Part shown: in pieces, positions 8,639 to 16,470 of the stretch
How the letters are laid out: the number at the start of each line of letters is the position of its first letter
Position numbering within the stretch: position 1 is the stretch's first letter
Assembly: GCA_019115845.1 (NCBI GenBank)
Contig: DXCU01000073.1
Location: 1-48,725, forward strand
Source of the DNA: Candidatus Rubneribacter avistercoris
GTDB lineage: Bacteria; Actinomycetota; Coriobacteriia; Coriobacteriales; Eggerthellaceae
Direction: 5' to 3'
DNA length: 48,725 bases
The notes under the pieces: model-generated
What the model saw: only the letters and a program-made list of their open reading frames with translations
Databases searched by the model: none
Told to the model about the DNA's origin: nothing
Program-made: the position numbers and the translations under genes

Positions 8639-8770
8639 ATGTTCGAGAACATTCTTTTCATCGTTGCAGCGCTTGCAACGATCGCGAGCTTCCTGTTGGA
8701 TGTCTGGCGAACATGGAAGGAACGGAAAGCGCGAGCGGATGACGGGGGTGAAAAAACTCAGGACCGGTAG
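8639..8770 (+). CDS. Small membrane peptide, probable type I toxin (43 aa)
   Basis: The peptide is 43 residues long. It begins MFENILFIVAALATIASFLL, a single membrane helix, followed by a basic tail VWRTWKERKAR and a polar end. ATG at 8639 is preceded by TTGGAGGTATCGCC, a strong ribosome site, so longer in-frame readings are not needed. The stop codon lies inside a perfect 11 bp hairpin that terminates a convergent antisense transcript. One membrane helix, a cationic tail and an overlapping antisense RNA are the hallmarks of type I toxins such as Fst/TxpA or Ldr, although the sequence is not one I recognise. It could instead be a small regulatory membrane protein. Confidence 0.7.
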   Translation: MFENILFIVAALATIASFLLDVWRTWKERKARADDGGEKTQDR

Positions 8771-8841
8771 GTGCAACTACCGGTCCTAAATGTCCACCTG
8801 CGCCGCCCGTAACCTCTTAACCCAGGACGGGCTTTGCCGGC
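8751..8841 (-). ncRNA. Antisense RNA opposite the 43-residue peptide gene (putative antitoxin RNA)
   Basis: On the minus strand a consensus -10 TATAAT (8853-8848) would start an RNA near 8841. It runs ~90 nt through the hairpin 8787-8760 and ends in TTTTTT (8756-8751), an intrinsic terminator in that direction only. The RNA covers the last codons and 3' region of the peptide mRNA, the arrangement found for type I antitoxins. No ORF with a ribosome site was seen in it. Confidence 0.6.
8760..8787. terminator. Hairpin with a T-run on the minus strand
   Basis: Perfect 11 bp arms AGGACCGGTAG / CTACCGGTCCT enclose a 6 nt loop. The minus strand continues into TTTTTT, so it terminates the antisense RNA. 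On the plus strand it overlaps the peptide stop codon and has no T-run. Confidence 0.8.
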
Positions 8842-8847
8842 TCCCTG

Positions 8848-8853
8848 ATTATA
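8848..8853 (-). promoter_or_regulatory. -10 element of the antisense RNA
   Basis: The minus strand reads CTTGATGGTATAATCAGG, with a perfect TATAAT preceded by TG at the extended position. Confidence 0.6.
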
Positions 8854-9126
8854 CCATCAAGCGGCAGAAACCGCCATATACACGAAAGCAGCGAACGGCC
8901 TAAACTTGATGGGAGTGGGGCTACCCTTGCATCAGGATCATTTCCCTGTCGATTCCCGCCGCATGGCGCACCGGGGTACACCAAGGGGTCATCGGGGTTC
9001 AACTCCCCGCGCGTTTGTCGGCTTATTGGTTCCGCACTGCGCATGTCGCGAGAGTTGCGGCAAAGCAAAACGCGCGAAATCTGCTGCAAGCGCGCCGCGC
9101 TTCGTTCTGCATGCTCGTCCCTCTCT
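8854..9126. other. Spacer downstream of ppc
   Basis: No gene is supported. Two hairpins are visible: CGGGGTTCAACTCCCCG (8993-9009), which resembles a tRNA T-arm but has no acceptor stem around it, and AAGCGCGCCGCGCTT (about 9091-9105) just past the ppc stop, which lacks a T-run. Confidence 0.4.
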
Positions 9127-11892
9127 CTACCCCGTGTTCTGCAGGCCGGCGGAAACTCCGGTGACGGTGGCCAGGATGAGGGCCAGGTATTCGGCTTTCT
9201 CCTCGTCGGAGAGCTGGTCTTGGTGGGTGCGCACGGCGCGGAGGGCGCGCACCTGCGCAAGCGAGAGCGCGTCCACGTAGGGGTTGCGCACGCGAATGGC
9301 GCAGCCCAGCACGCGGCGATGCTCAAGCGGCCACTCGTCGCCCGCGATGGCCAGCACCCACGAGCGCGTGAGCTGCAGCCTCTGGAACACTTCGTGCGCC
9401 AGATCTTCGCGGTCGCCCAGCGCCAGGTACATCTTGGCAATGCGCGCGTCCGTTTTGGCGATGGACATCTCCACGTTGTCCACCAGCGCGGCGAACAGCG
9501 GCCACTCGCGGTACGCGCGGCGCAGAAGCTCCAGGTCGCCCAGCTCCTCGCACGCCGACCCCAGCCCGTACCAGGCGGCCAGGTTGATGCGCGCCTGCGA
9601 CCACGAGAACACCCAGGGAATGGTGCGCAAATCATCAAGCGACTGCGCGCCCAGGCCGCGCTTGGCGGGACGGCTGCCGATGGGCAGCAGGCCCACTTCG
9701 GCAAGCGGCGTGACGGTGGAGAACCACGGCGCGAACCCGTCCGCATGCAGCAGGTCCAGATAGGTGCGGTGCGCGGCCTCGTTCAGGCGGGCGGCCAGGT
9801 CGGCGTAGCGGGCGGCGGCCTCGGTGTTGGCGCGCTCCACCGACGGCGCGGAGCTGAGCAGCGTGGCGGCCGCCACGTTCTCGATGTGGCGCAGCGCGAG
9901 CGCGCGGTTGCCGTAGCGCGCGAAGATGACCTCCCCCTGCTCGGTGACCTTGAAGCACCCGTTCACCGAACCCTTCGGCTGCGCGAGCACGGCGCGGTTG
10001 GCCGGTCCGCCCCCGCGGCCCACGGCCCCGCCGCGCCCGTGCATGAGCACCAGATCTATGCTGTTGCGCTCGGCCCACCGCGCGATGCGCTCCTGCGCGG
10101 CGTCCAGGGCGAGCGTAGCCGTGACGGGACCCGCGTCCTTCGACGAGTCCGAGTAGCCCAGCATGACCTCCAAACGCCGGCCCGTCTGCGCAAGGCGGCG
10201 CTGCACGTCCGGCAGCGCGAGCATCTCGTCCAACACGCCAACGCAGCCTTCCAGGTCCTCCAGCTGCTCGAACAGGGGGATCACGTCCAGCTTTGGCACG
10301 TCCTGCGCGTGGGCGAACGCCAGCTTCGCCAGCTCGTACACGTCGGCCACGTGCCCCGCGCGCTTGGTGAACGACACGATGTAGCGCCGGGCCATCCGCT
10401 GCCCGTAGCGCTTCTGGATAGAACCGATGGCGCGGAACGTGTCCAGCACCTCCCGCGTCATAGGATCGAGCGCGCCGTGAACGCCGCGAGCGCGAATGTC
10501 GGCCAGCGCCCGTTCGTGCACGAGCGAATGCTGACGAAACTCCATCTCCACCAGGTGGAACCCGAACGTCTCCACCTGCCAAACGAGCGTTTGCACCGGC
10601 CCGTACGCCGCGCGCACGGCGCCTGCGCGCGCAAGCGAGCTTTGCACGGTGCGCAGATCGGCCAGAAGCTCCTCGGGCGAGGCGTAGCGGATATCGGCGT
10701 TGCGCGCGGCCGTGCCCTCCAGGCGCACGGCCATGACCAGCATGACGGCGCGGTGCGGCTCGAAACCCAGCTCGGCAGCCACGCGCGCGGTGATGGTCTC
10801 GCTCATCTCAACCTGATGGCTCCACAGGTTCATAAGCTCCTCGGACGGCGGGGTGTGGCGCGCCTCCAGCGTGAGGTTGCGCCCGATGCGCCGACACTCC
10901 TCGGCCAGCTTCGTCACCACGTGCTCGAAGTACTTGGCCGCCACCCGGCGCGACACCTTGGCGGTGACGTTGGGGTTGCCGTCGCGGTCCGACCCTATCC
11001 AGCTGCCAGGGCGGAAAAACGCCGGGCACACGGGCGGCACGCTGCCGGCGCGCTCGCCCAGCACCCAGTCATCGAAGCGGCGGTACACCTGCGGCACCAC
11101 GTTGAACAGCGTGTTGTCGAAGATGTCGATGATGGTGTCGGCCTCTTCGAGCAGCGTGGGCTTTTGGAGCGCGGTGGGCGAGGTGCGCACGAGCGCGTCT
11201 ATCTCCTGCAGCATGTGCCGCTCGTTTTCCATGAGGGCCGAACCGCCCAGCCGGGGGTGCTCTTCAAGCAGCGCGGCGATGCGCCTGATCTTGCCCTCGA
11301 CCGCCTTGCGGCGCGCCTCCGTAGGGTGCGCGGTGAACACGGGACGGAACTCCAGGCGGCCCAGCAGCTCGGCCGCGCGGCTGGGGCCCACCTCGCCCAT
11401 GAGGCGATCGTACGCCACCACCAGCTCGTTCGAGGCGTCCACGCGATCGTCCATCGACACGCCAAGCTCCAGCTCGCGCAGCACCTCCACGCGATAGCTC
11501 TCCTCGGACAGGTTCGCCAGATGGAAAAACGTCCCAAACGCGCGCACCACCACCTGCGCTTGGTCCACCGGCAGCTCGTCGATGAGCGCGACAGCCTGGC
11601 GAAACGCCTGCGCGCCTGCGGTGTCGGCCGTGGGGATGCCCTGGTTGTCTGCGGGTTCTTCGGCGGCGGCCGCGCCGGGATTGCCTTCGTTTGCCTTGGT
11701 CACGCTGTTGAGCAGGCGGTCGAACAGGTCGCAGACGGCGGGGTCGTACTCCTTGAGCACCGTGCGCTCAAGGCGCAGGAACAGCGCCAGCTTGTCGCGC
11801 AGGCTGGCGGGGATGTCTATTTCGGCGTAGGACTCTATCGCTTCGGCGGTGTCCGGCGCGCCCAGATGGCGGTCGAGAGGGAGGTCGGCCAT
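9127..11892 (-). CDS. ppc: Phosphoenolpyruvate carboxylase
   Basis: This 921-residue cytosolic enzyme makes oxaloacetate from PEP and bicarbonate, replenishing the reductive branch of the TCA cycle. The catalytic signatures are all present: VFTAHPTEARRKAV (essential histidine), GSDRDGNPNVT, LGYSDSSKDAG, the glycine-rich loop MHGRGGAVGRGGGP, and the invariant C-terminal QNTG. The chosen ATG at 11892 gives MADLPLDRH, is preceded by CAGGAGAGCAC and avoids a 111-codon upstream extension with no family similarity. A TATAAT element lies ~50 bp upstream. A low-complexity insert occurs near residues 70-95, and length is normal. It is monocistronic as far as can be seen, between the men operon and the toxin-antitoxin block. 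Confidence 0.97.
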   Translation of the reverse strand: MADLPLDRHLGAPDTAEAIESYAEIDIPASLRDKLALFLRLERTVLKEYDPAVCDLFDRLLNSVTKANEGNPGAAAAEEPADNQGIPTADTAGAQAFRQAVALIDELPVDQAQVVVRAFGTFFHLANLSEESYRVEVLRELELGVSMDDRVDASNELVVAYDRLMGEVGPSRAAELLGRLEFRPVFTAHPTEARRKAVEGKIRRIAALLEEHPRLGGSALMENERHMLQEIDALVRTSPTALQKPTLLEEADTIIDIFDNTLFNVVPQVYRRFDDWVLGERAGSVPPVCPAFFRPGSWIGSDRDGNPNVTAKVSRRVAAKYFEHVVTKLAEECRRIGRNLTLEARHTPPSEELMNLWSHQVEMSETITARVAAELGFEPHRAVMLVMAVRLEGTAARNADIRYASPEELLADLRTVQSSLARAGAVRAAYGPVQTLVWQVETFGFHLVEMEFRQHSLVHERALADIRARGVHGALDPMTREVLDTFRAIGSIQKRYGQRMARRYIVSFTKRAGHVADVYELAKLAFAHAQDVPKLDVIPLFEQLEDLEGCVGVLDEMLALPDVQRRLAQTGRRLEVMLGYSDSSKDAGPVTATLALDAAQERIARWAERNSIDLVLMHGRGGAVGRGGGPANRAVLAQPKGSVNGCFKVTEQGEVIFARYGNRALALRHIENVAAATLLSSAPSVERANTEAAARYADLAARLNEAAHRTYLDLLHADGFAPWFSTVTPLAEVGLLPIGSRPAKRGLGAQSLDDLRTIPWVFSWSQARINLAAWYGLGSACEELGDLELLRRAYREWPLFAALVDNVEMSIAKTDARIAKMYLALGDREDLAHEVFQRLQLTRSWVLAIAGDEWPLEHRRVLGCAIRVRNPYVDALSLAQVRALRAVRTHQDQLSDEEKAEYLALILATVTGVSAGLQNTG

Positions 11893-11941
11893 GTGCTCTC
11901 CTGTTCGTCTGCGCGCCCTGTTCGCGCGCGGTGGTGGGGTC

Positions 11942-11947
11942 ATTATA
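11942..11947 (-). promoter_or_regulatory. -10 element of ppc
   Basis: The minus strand has a consensus TATAAT in GATGCGTATAATGACC, placing the start of transcription near 11935 and leaving a ~43 nt leader. The -35 region is GC-rich and weak. Confidence 0.55.
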
Positions 11948-12043
11948 CGCATCGGACGGGCGCTGCGGCTCCGGGCCACCGAGAGCGCACAACCCCGCGC
12001 CGGGGATGGGGCCGCAGCAAACGCGAACGGGCAGACGGTTCGC

Positions 12044-13081
12044 TCAGCGCGCGCCGACCGATCCAAGGATCCGCGCGAACCCGACGGGATCCTCCACGTG
12101 CGCGTTATGGCCGACCCCCCTGATCGTGCGCGTTTCGCACAAGCCGCCATCGGCCAGCTCATCGGCCAAAGCGCGGTACTTCTGGTCGCGCTCGCCCGCC
12201 AGGTAGAGCACGGGAACGCCGGCAAGGCGCAGAGCGGACAAAGCGGTCAGAACCTGATGGCGAGCCGGCATGGCGTGCTGGCCGGCGTGCTCGAAGGTGC
12301 GGGCCAGCGCCTCGGCGTCGTTGGCCAGCCGACCGGCGCGGATATGCTCCCGCACGACGCGGGGCAGCGCGCGCTGGGTGGCGAACAAGGGGAGGCGCTC
12401 CCACTCGTCCATGAAAGCTTCGACGCCGGCCTCGCGCAGGCGCGCGGCCCGCTTTGCATCGCGCGCGGCGTCCTGCTCGCGCGCGGCTTCGGTCGCAGGG
12501 CCCAGCCCGGCGCCTTCCAGCACAAGCGCGGAGGCGCAGGCGGCGAAATCGTCCCTTCGGCACACCGCCGCGGCCAAGGCCACGCGCCCGCCCATCGAGT
12601 AGCCGACGACCACGGGCCGGGTCGCGGCGCTTTGGTTACGAGGGGCCTTTTCCCGAGCGCGAGCGGTTCCGCTCCCGGCGGCCTCGCGCGGGGCGGCATC
12701 GTGCGGGGCGGCCTTACTCGCGGCGGGCCCTTCGCCGGCGGCCCCTTCCCCGATCGCTTGGCTGTTAACGAAGCGCGCGAATGCCAGCAGCGCCTCGCCC
12801 TGCAGGTCAAGCGCGTAGGGAAGCGGGTTCTCCGGCGCTTCGGAACCGCCGTGTCCCACCAAGTCGAGCGCGTACACGACCCGGTCCTCCGCCAACAGCG
12901 GCGCCACGCGGTCCCACGACGCGGCGCTCTGCGCAAACCCGTGCAGCAGCACGAACGGCGCCGCAACCGCCTTGGCGCGGGCGGGCCACATCAGATAACG
13001 GTAGCGGACGCCCTCGTGGTCGAAACGGCCCTTGGCGGGCGCCGAAAACGCCGAAGACGGCGCGCCATCCGCCGCCGTCAC
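12044..13081 (-). CDS. menH: MenH-like alpha/beta hydrolase (SHCHC synthase)
   Basis: This 345-residue alpha/beta-hydrolase has the oxyanion stretch VLLHGFAQSAASWD, the nucleophile elbow GYSMGGR and the catalytic histidine in GVGHNAHVE. MenH removes pyruvate from SEPHCHC to give SHCHC. The assignment is made by its position directly after menD: its GTG start at 13081 overlaps the menD TGA (GTGA), which indicates translational coupling. Compared with ordinary ~250-residue MenH proteins it carries a ~50-residue Ala/Gly/Pro-rich insertion before the nucleophile strand (around residues 105-155) and other low-complexity additions. The hydrolase fold is certain. The MenH function rests on operon context. 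Confidence 0.85.
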   Translation of the reverse strand: MTAADGAPSSAFSAPAKGRFDHEGVRYRYLMWPARAKAVAAPFVLLHGFAQSAASWDRVAPLLAEDRVVYALDLVGHGGSEAPENPLPYALDLQGEALLAFARFVNSQAIGEGAAGEGPAASKAAPHDAAPREAAGSGTARAREKAPRNQSAATRPVVVGYSMGGRVALAAAVCRRDDFAACASALVLEGAGLGPATEAAREQDAARDAKRAARLREAGVEAFMDEWERLPLFATQRALPRVVREHIRAGRLANDAEALARTFEHAGQHAMPARHQVLTALSALRLAGVPVLYLAGERDQKYRALADELADGGLCETRTIRGVGHNAHVEDPVGFARILGSVGAR

Positions 13082-14901
13082 CCGAGGCCCCCGTAGGGTG
13101 CGTAGCGTTCCCGCAGGCCGTCGAGCGGCACCGGTGTTTCGATCAGGCTGATGCCGGGCGTGCCGAGAAGCTCGCGATAGGCGACGTCGAAGGCATCGAC
13201 GGTCCGTGCGCACCGGTACGGCACGGAAAACGCGCGGGCCGCCGCTTCGAAGTCCACGTCCTGCGGCGTGAGGAACAGACGCTCGAAGTACGCGTCGTCC
13301 GAGCGCTGCGGCAGCATGTCGAAGATGCCGCCGCCGTTATTGTTGATTAAAACTATTATAATACTGGGAGCTGGTCCGCCCGCCTCGCGCTGAACGCGCA
13401 GCTCGCGTTGAAGGGCAAGGGCGTTCAGGTCGTGGAGCAGGGTGAGATCTCCGGTGAGCAGGGTGGTTTGGGCGAAACGCTGCGCTGCGCCCAAAGCTGA
13501 GGACACGGTGCCGTCAATGCCGTTGAGGCCGCGGTTGCAGAGCACGGTCAGGCGCTTCGGGCTGCGCAGGTAGAATGCATCAAGCGTGCGGATGCTCATG
13601 GAATTGGCTGCGAACAGGCACGACCCTTCGGGCGCGAGCGCGAGCGCGCGGCGTGCGAACGCGCCTTCGAAGCCCTCTGCGCCGGGCGCATCGTCCACCG
13701 CCTGGGCGTGGGCGCGCGCGGCGTCGTTCGCGCGCGCCCAGGCGGCGGCGAAGGAGCCGGGGGCCTCGCCAATGCCGGCGCGGGGCCCGGAAGCCCCGGA
13801 GCGGAGGGCGGCGGCGCGCAGCATGCGGGCGAACTCCGCAGGCTCGCAGGGCACGAACGCATCGGTGGCCGCGTTGAAATCGCGTGTCTCCAGCGGATCG
13901 ACCACCACCTGGGCCGCTCCGCACGAGGCGGCGAACTGCACGGCCCGCTTCGACACCGGATAACGGCCGAAACGCACGATGACCTCGGGACGCAGCTCCT
14001 CGCACACCGTGCCGCCAGGACCGAGCACCGTGCCGTAACGGTCGATGACGCACGCGTCGTCGAAGCGCCGCAGCCCGGAGAGCGGATCGGCCAAAAGCGG
14101 CAGGTCGAACGCATGCGCCCAGTCCAGCACGGCCCGCGCGTCGTCGTCGGCGCCGCAGGTGCCCTCGCCCGCCAGCACAAGCGCACGGCAACGCGCGAGC
14201 AGCGCGGCCAGACGCTCGGCCTCGGCCGGCGCAATTCCGCGAGCAACGGGTGCAACGCCCGGCAAGAGCCTCGATGTTTCACGTGAAACATCCGGACGGC
14301 GGCCGGCAGCGAAAGGATCCCCCGCGCCGAAGTCGGGCTTGAGCGGCTCCTCGAACGGGAAGTTCAGATGCACGGGGCCGCCTGCGCACCCCGCGCCTGC
14401 CGCGATAGCCGCCTCGCGCGCGGCCTGACGCGCCAGCGCGAGCGTCGGCGCGTCCGCGCTCGGCAGCGGCATCTGACGAAACGCGCGCACATGGGAACCG
14501 TACGCGTTCAGCTGGTCGCACGTCTGCGGCGCGCCGAGGCCCTGCAAACGCGGCGGACGGTCGCCCGTCAGCACGATAAGCGGCACGCGCGACGATTCGG
14601 CCTCCAGCACCGCCGGATAGTAGTTCGCCACCGCCGTGCCCGACGTGCAGATGACGGCCGCCGGATGCCCGTCGGCCTTCGCCAACCCCACTGCGAAGAA
14701 CGCCGCGCCGCGCTCGTCCACGTCCACGAACAGGCGCAACCGCTCGGGATGGCGGCGGGACAGCTCGTAGGCGCACATCGCCAACGGCGTGGAGCGCGAG
14801 CCGGGACTCACCACCACGTCATGCACGCCCCAACGCGCAAGCTCGTCAAGGAACGCGCCCAAGAACAGCGCCGTCGCTCGAGGGTCGGCCGCCGCACTCA
14901 T
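13078..14901 (-). CDS. menD: SEPHCHC synthase
   Basis: This 607-residue thiamine-diphosphate enzyme joins isochorismate and 2-oxoglutarate, the first committed step of menaquinone synthesis. The N-terminal domain has the MenD signature VVSPGSRSTPLAMCAYE and the ThDP-contacting VDERGAAFFAVGLAK. The C-terminal domain has the cofactor/metal motif INNNGGGIFDMLP. ATG at 14901 overlaps the menF stop (ATGA), and its own stop overlaps the menH start. A perfect parS site lies within the coding sequence (14275-14290) and is translated as DVSRETS near residue 204, in the linker after the first domain. Length is slightly above the usual ~560-580. Confidence 0.96.
   Translation of the reverse strand: MSAAADPRATALFLGAFLDELARWGVHDVVVSPGSRSTPLAMCAYELSRRHPERLRLFVDVDERGAAFFAVGLAKADGHPAAVICTSGTAVANYYPAVLEAESSRVPLIVLTGDRPPRLQGLGAPQTCDQLNAYGSHVRAFRQMPLPSADAPTLALARQAAREAAIAAGAGCAGGPVHLNFPFEEPLKPDFGAGDPFAAGRRPDVSRETSRLLPGVAPVARGIAPAEAERLAALLARCRALVLAGEGTCGADDDARAVLDWAHAFDLPLLADPLSGLRRFDDACVIDRYGTVLGPGGTVCEELRPEVIVRFGRYPVSKRAVQFAASCGAAQVVVDPLETRDFNAATDAFVPCEPAEFARMLRAAALRSGASGPRAGIGEAPGSFAAAWARANDAARAHAQAVDDAPGAEGFEGAFARRALALAPEGSCLFAANSMSIRTLDAFYLRSPKRLTVLCNRGLNGIDGTVSSALGAAQRFAQTTLLTGDLTLLHDLNALALQRELRVQREAGGPAPSIIIVLINNNGGGIFDMLPQRSDDAYFERLFLTPQDVDFEAAARAFSVPYRCARTVDAFDVAYRELLGTPGISLIETPVPLDGLRERYAPYGGLG
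14275..14290. other. parS site 1 (inside menD)
   Basis: TGTTTCACGTGAAACA is a perfect 16 bp palindrome identical to the consensus bacterial ParB-binding parS site. Inside menD it is read as in-frame codons. Confidence 0.85.
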
Positions 14902-16160
14902 CGCGCATCCTCCCCGCCGTCGAACGCGCTCAGCACAGTGCGCAGTTTCAGGTCTGTCTCGTCGTACTCGGCATCGGCCTCGCTGCCGGCCACAATGCCG
15001 CAGCCCGCATACACCCAGCCCACTTCGCCGTCGAACACGCCGGTGCGCAGCGCCACGGAGAACTCGCCATCGCCCGCGCCGTCCACGTAGCCGCACGCGC
15101 CCGCGAAAAACCCGCGGTTGTACGCCTCAATGCGCCGCAGCAGCATGCGCGCCTCTCCCACCGGTGTGCCGGCCACAGCGGGCGTGGGATGCAGGTCGCC
15201 CATCATCTCCCACAGGTCAACGCCCTCCAGCACGCGGGCGCTCGCCGGCGTGTGCAGGTGCTGCACGTGCGTGAGCGGCAGAATGCCCGGACAGGCCGGC
15301 ACGTCCACGTCGTAGCACGTGCGGCGGAACACCTCACGGATGAAGCGCACCACGTAATCGTGCTCAGCGCGGTTCTTCGCGTCGGCCATCAGCTCGTCGG
15401 CCAGCCGCGCGCGCTCCTCTTCGGTCCCTCCCGCCGGGCAGGTTCCCGCCAGGCACATGCTCTCCACCTCGCAGCCGCGCTTGCGCACCAAAAGCTCGGG
15501 CGTGCAGCCGCAGAAGAACACGTCGGCATAGCGGTACAGAAGCACCGTGCCGCGCGCCGGGCCGTCTATGAGGTTGACCAGCAAATCCTTCGACGAGAAC
15601 GGATGCTTTGCCACCAGGCGCCGCCGCCTTGAGAGCACCACCTTCTCCACGCGCCCCTCGCCGATGGCGGTAAGCGCCGTGCCGACAGCCTGCCGCCACG
15701 CCTCGCGCGAGTCCGGCTCCAATCGGTACGGCACGCTTTGGCGGCGGCGCGGCGGCGCGGCCAACGCCTGGCGCGCGAACCGCTCGATGCGCCCCGGATA
15801 CACCGGCCCCAGCGAGTTCACCTGCAAAAGCGGCCCGCGCTCGCCTTCGATGAGCACCACCTCCGGCAACATGAACCGCAAGCGCGGAAACGCCTCGAAC
15901 AGCTCGTCGGCGGGCGCAGGATTGCCCGCGTCGAAGCGGTTGAACGAGAAGAACACCGGCTGCTGTGCGTCGGGGCCCTCCAGCTCGCACTCCACGTCGT
16001 CGAGCGTCGGCAGCGCGATGCAGCGGCCCAGCCCCATGAAGCGCACGGGCCGGTCCTTGCGGTAGTAGACGAACTGGTCCGTGAACCCCTTCTGCAGCGT
16101 GCAGAACGCGTCCACGATGTCGGCATCAAGCGGCCGTGTGTACGAGTAGACTTTTGTCAT
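14898..16160 (-). CDS. menF: Isochorismate synthase
   Basis: This 420-residue chorismate-utilising enzyme converts chorismate to isochorismate, the entry step of the menaquinone pathway. Family motifs are seen in order: VEKVVLSRR, FFCGCTPELLVRK, MCLAGTCPAGG, a HDYVV/LTHVQHL stretch and HPTPAVAGTPVGEA near the C-terminus, followed by GEVGWVYAGCGIVAGSEAD with the metal-binding acidic residues. ATG at 16160 follows a GGGGAG ribosome site. It is first in the overlapping menF-menD-menH operon. Upstream on the minus strand are an extended -10-like TGGTATACG and a repeated AGGGAACGCA word. Confidence 0.94.
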   Translation of the reverse strand: MTKVYSYTRPLDADIVDAFCTLQKGFTDQFVYYRKDRPVRFMGLGRCIALPTLDDVECELEGPDAQQPVFFSFNRFDAGNPAPADELFEAFPRLRFMLPEVVLIEGERGPLLQVNSLGPVYPGRIERFARQALAAPPRRRQSVPYRLEPDSREAWRQAVGTALTAIGEGRVEKVVLSRRRRLVAKHPFSSKDLLVNLIDGPARGTVLLYRYADVFFCGCTPELLVRKRGCEVESMCLAGTCPAGGTEEERARLADELMADAKNRAEHDYVVRFIREVFRRTCYDVDVPACPGILPLTHVQHLHTPASARVLEGVDLWEMMGDLHPTPAVAGTPVGEARMLLRRIEAYNRGFFAGACGYVDGAGDGEFSVALRTGVFDGEVGWVYAGCGIVAGSEADAEYDETDLKLRTVLSAFDGGEDAR

Positions 16161-16199
16161 GGGCTCCCCATTTCCAAACTGCGACGGCGCAAGACGATC

Positions 16200-16232
16200 T
16201 GCGTTCCCTATTTGCGTTCCCTACAGCGTATA
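16200..16232 (-). promoter_or_regulatory. Probable promoter and repeated operator-like word upstream of menF
   Basis: The minus strand shows the extended -10-like TGGTATACG (-10 at 16232-16227). Immediately downstream, two direct copies of TAGGGAACGCA lie 13 bp apart (16223-16213 and 16210-16200). The phased repeat just past the start point could be an operator, but no regulator can be named. Confidence 0.4.
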
Positions 16233-16389
16233 CCACTTTGGCCAAAAACGCTTCCGAATCGGAACAACCGCACTAGAACCCAAGATGACAGCAAGGATGC
16301 ACGCATGTCGGACAAAGATCCCACTCCTCTTCCTCCTCCGACTCAAAAAGGACGTCAGCGATAGGAAAACGACAACAACGACCGGGGAT

Positions 16390-16470
16390 CTACCCCTCGC
16401 GCCCATTGTCTGCACCCTCGAAATACCGTGCATACATTTCCTGGGCGAAAAAACTGGCAAGCACGCGCAT
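16390..16470 (-). CDS. Possible 26-codon ORF overlapping the RHH gene stop
   Basis: ATG at 16470 overlaps the TGA of the RHH-protein gene in a TGATG arrangement. It encodes 26 residues (MRVLASFFAQEMYARYFEG, then ADNGREG) to a TAG at 16390. The coupling and amphipathic character would fit a remnant of the toxin partner that normally follows such antitoxins. It is very short and has no ribosome site of its own, so chance is a real alternative. Confidence 0.3.
   Translation of the reverse strand: MRVLASFFAQEMYARYFEGADNGREG

Noticed and set aside
8993..9009. tRNA or tmRNA suggested by CGGGGTTCAACTCCCCG (T-arm-like)
   Set aside because: No acceptor, D or anticodon arms pair around it, and no CCA end is present. 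It is left as a simple hairpin.
9043..12123. 1026-codon plus-strand frame opposite ppc
   Set aside because: It is a shadow of ppc, which has complete catalytic motifs on the minus strand. The low-complexity composition is typical of antisense frames in GC-rich DNA.
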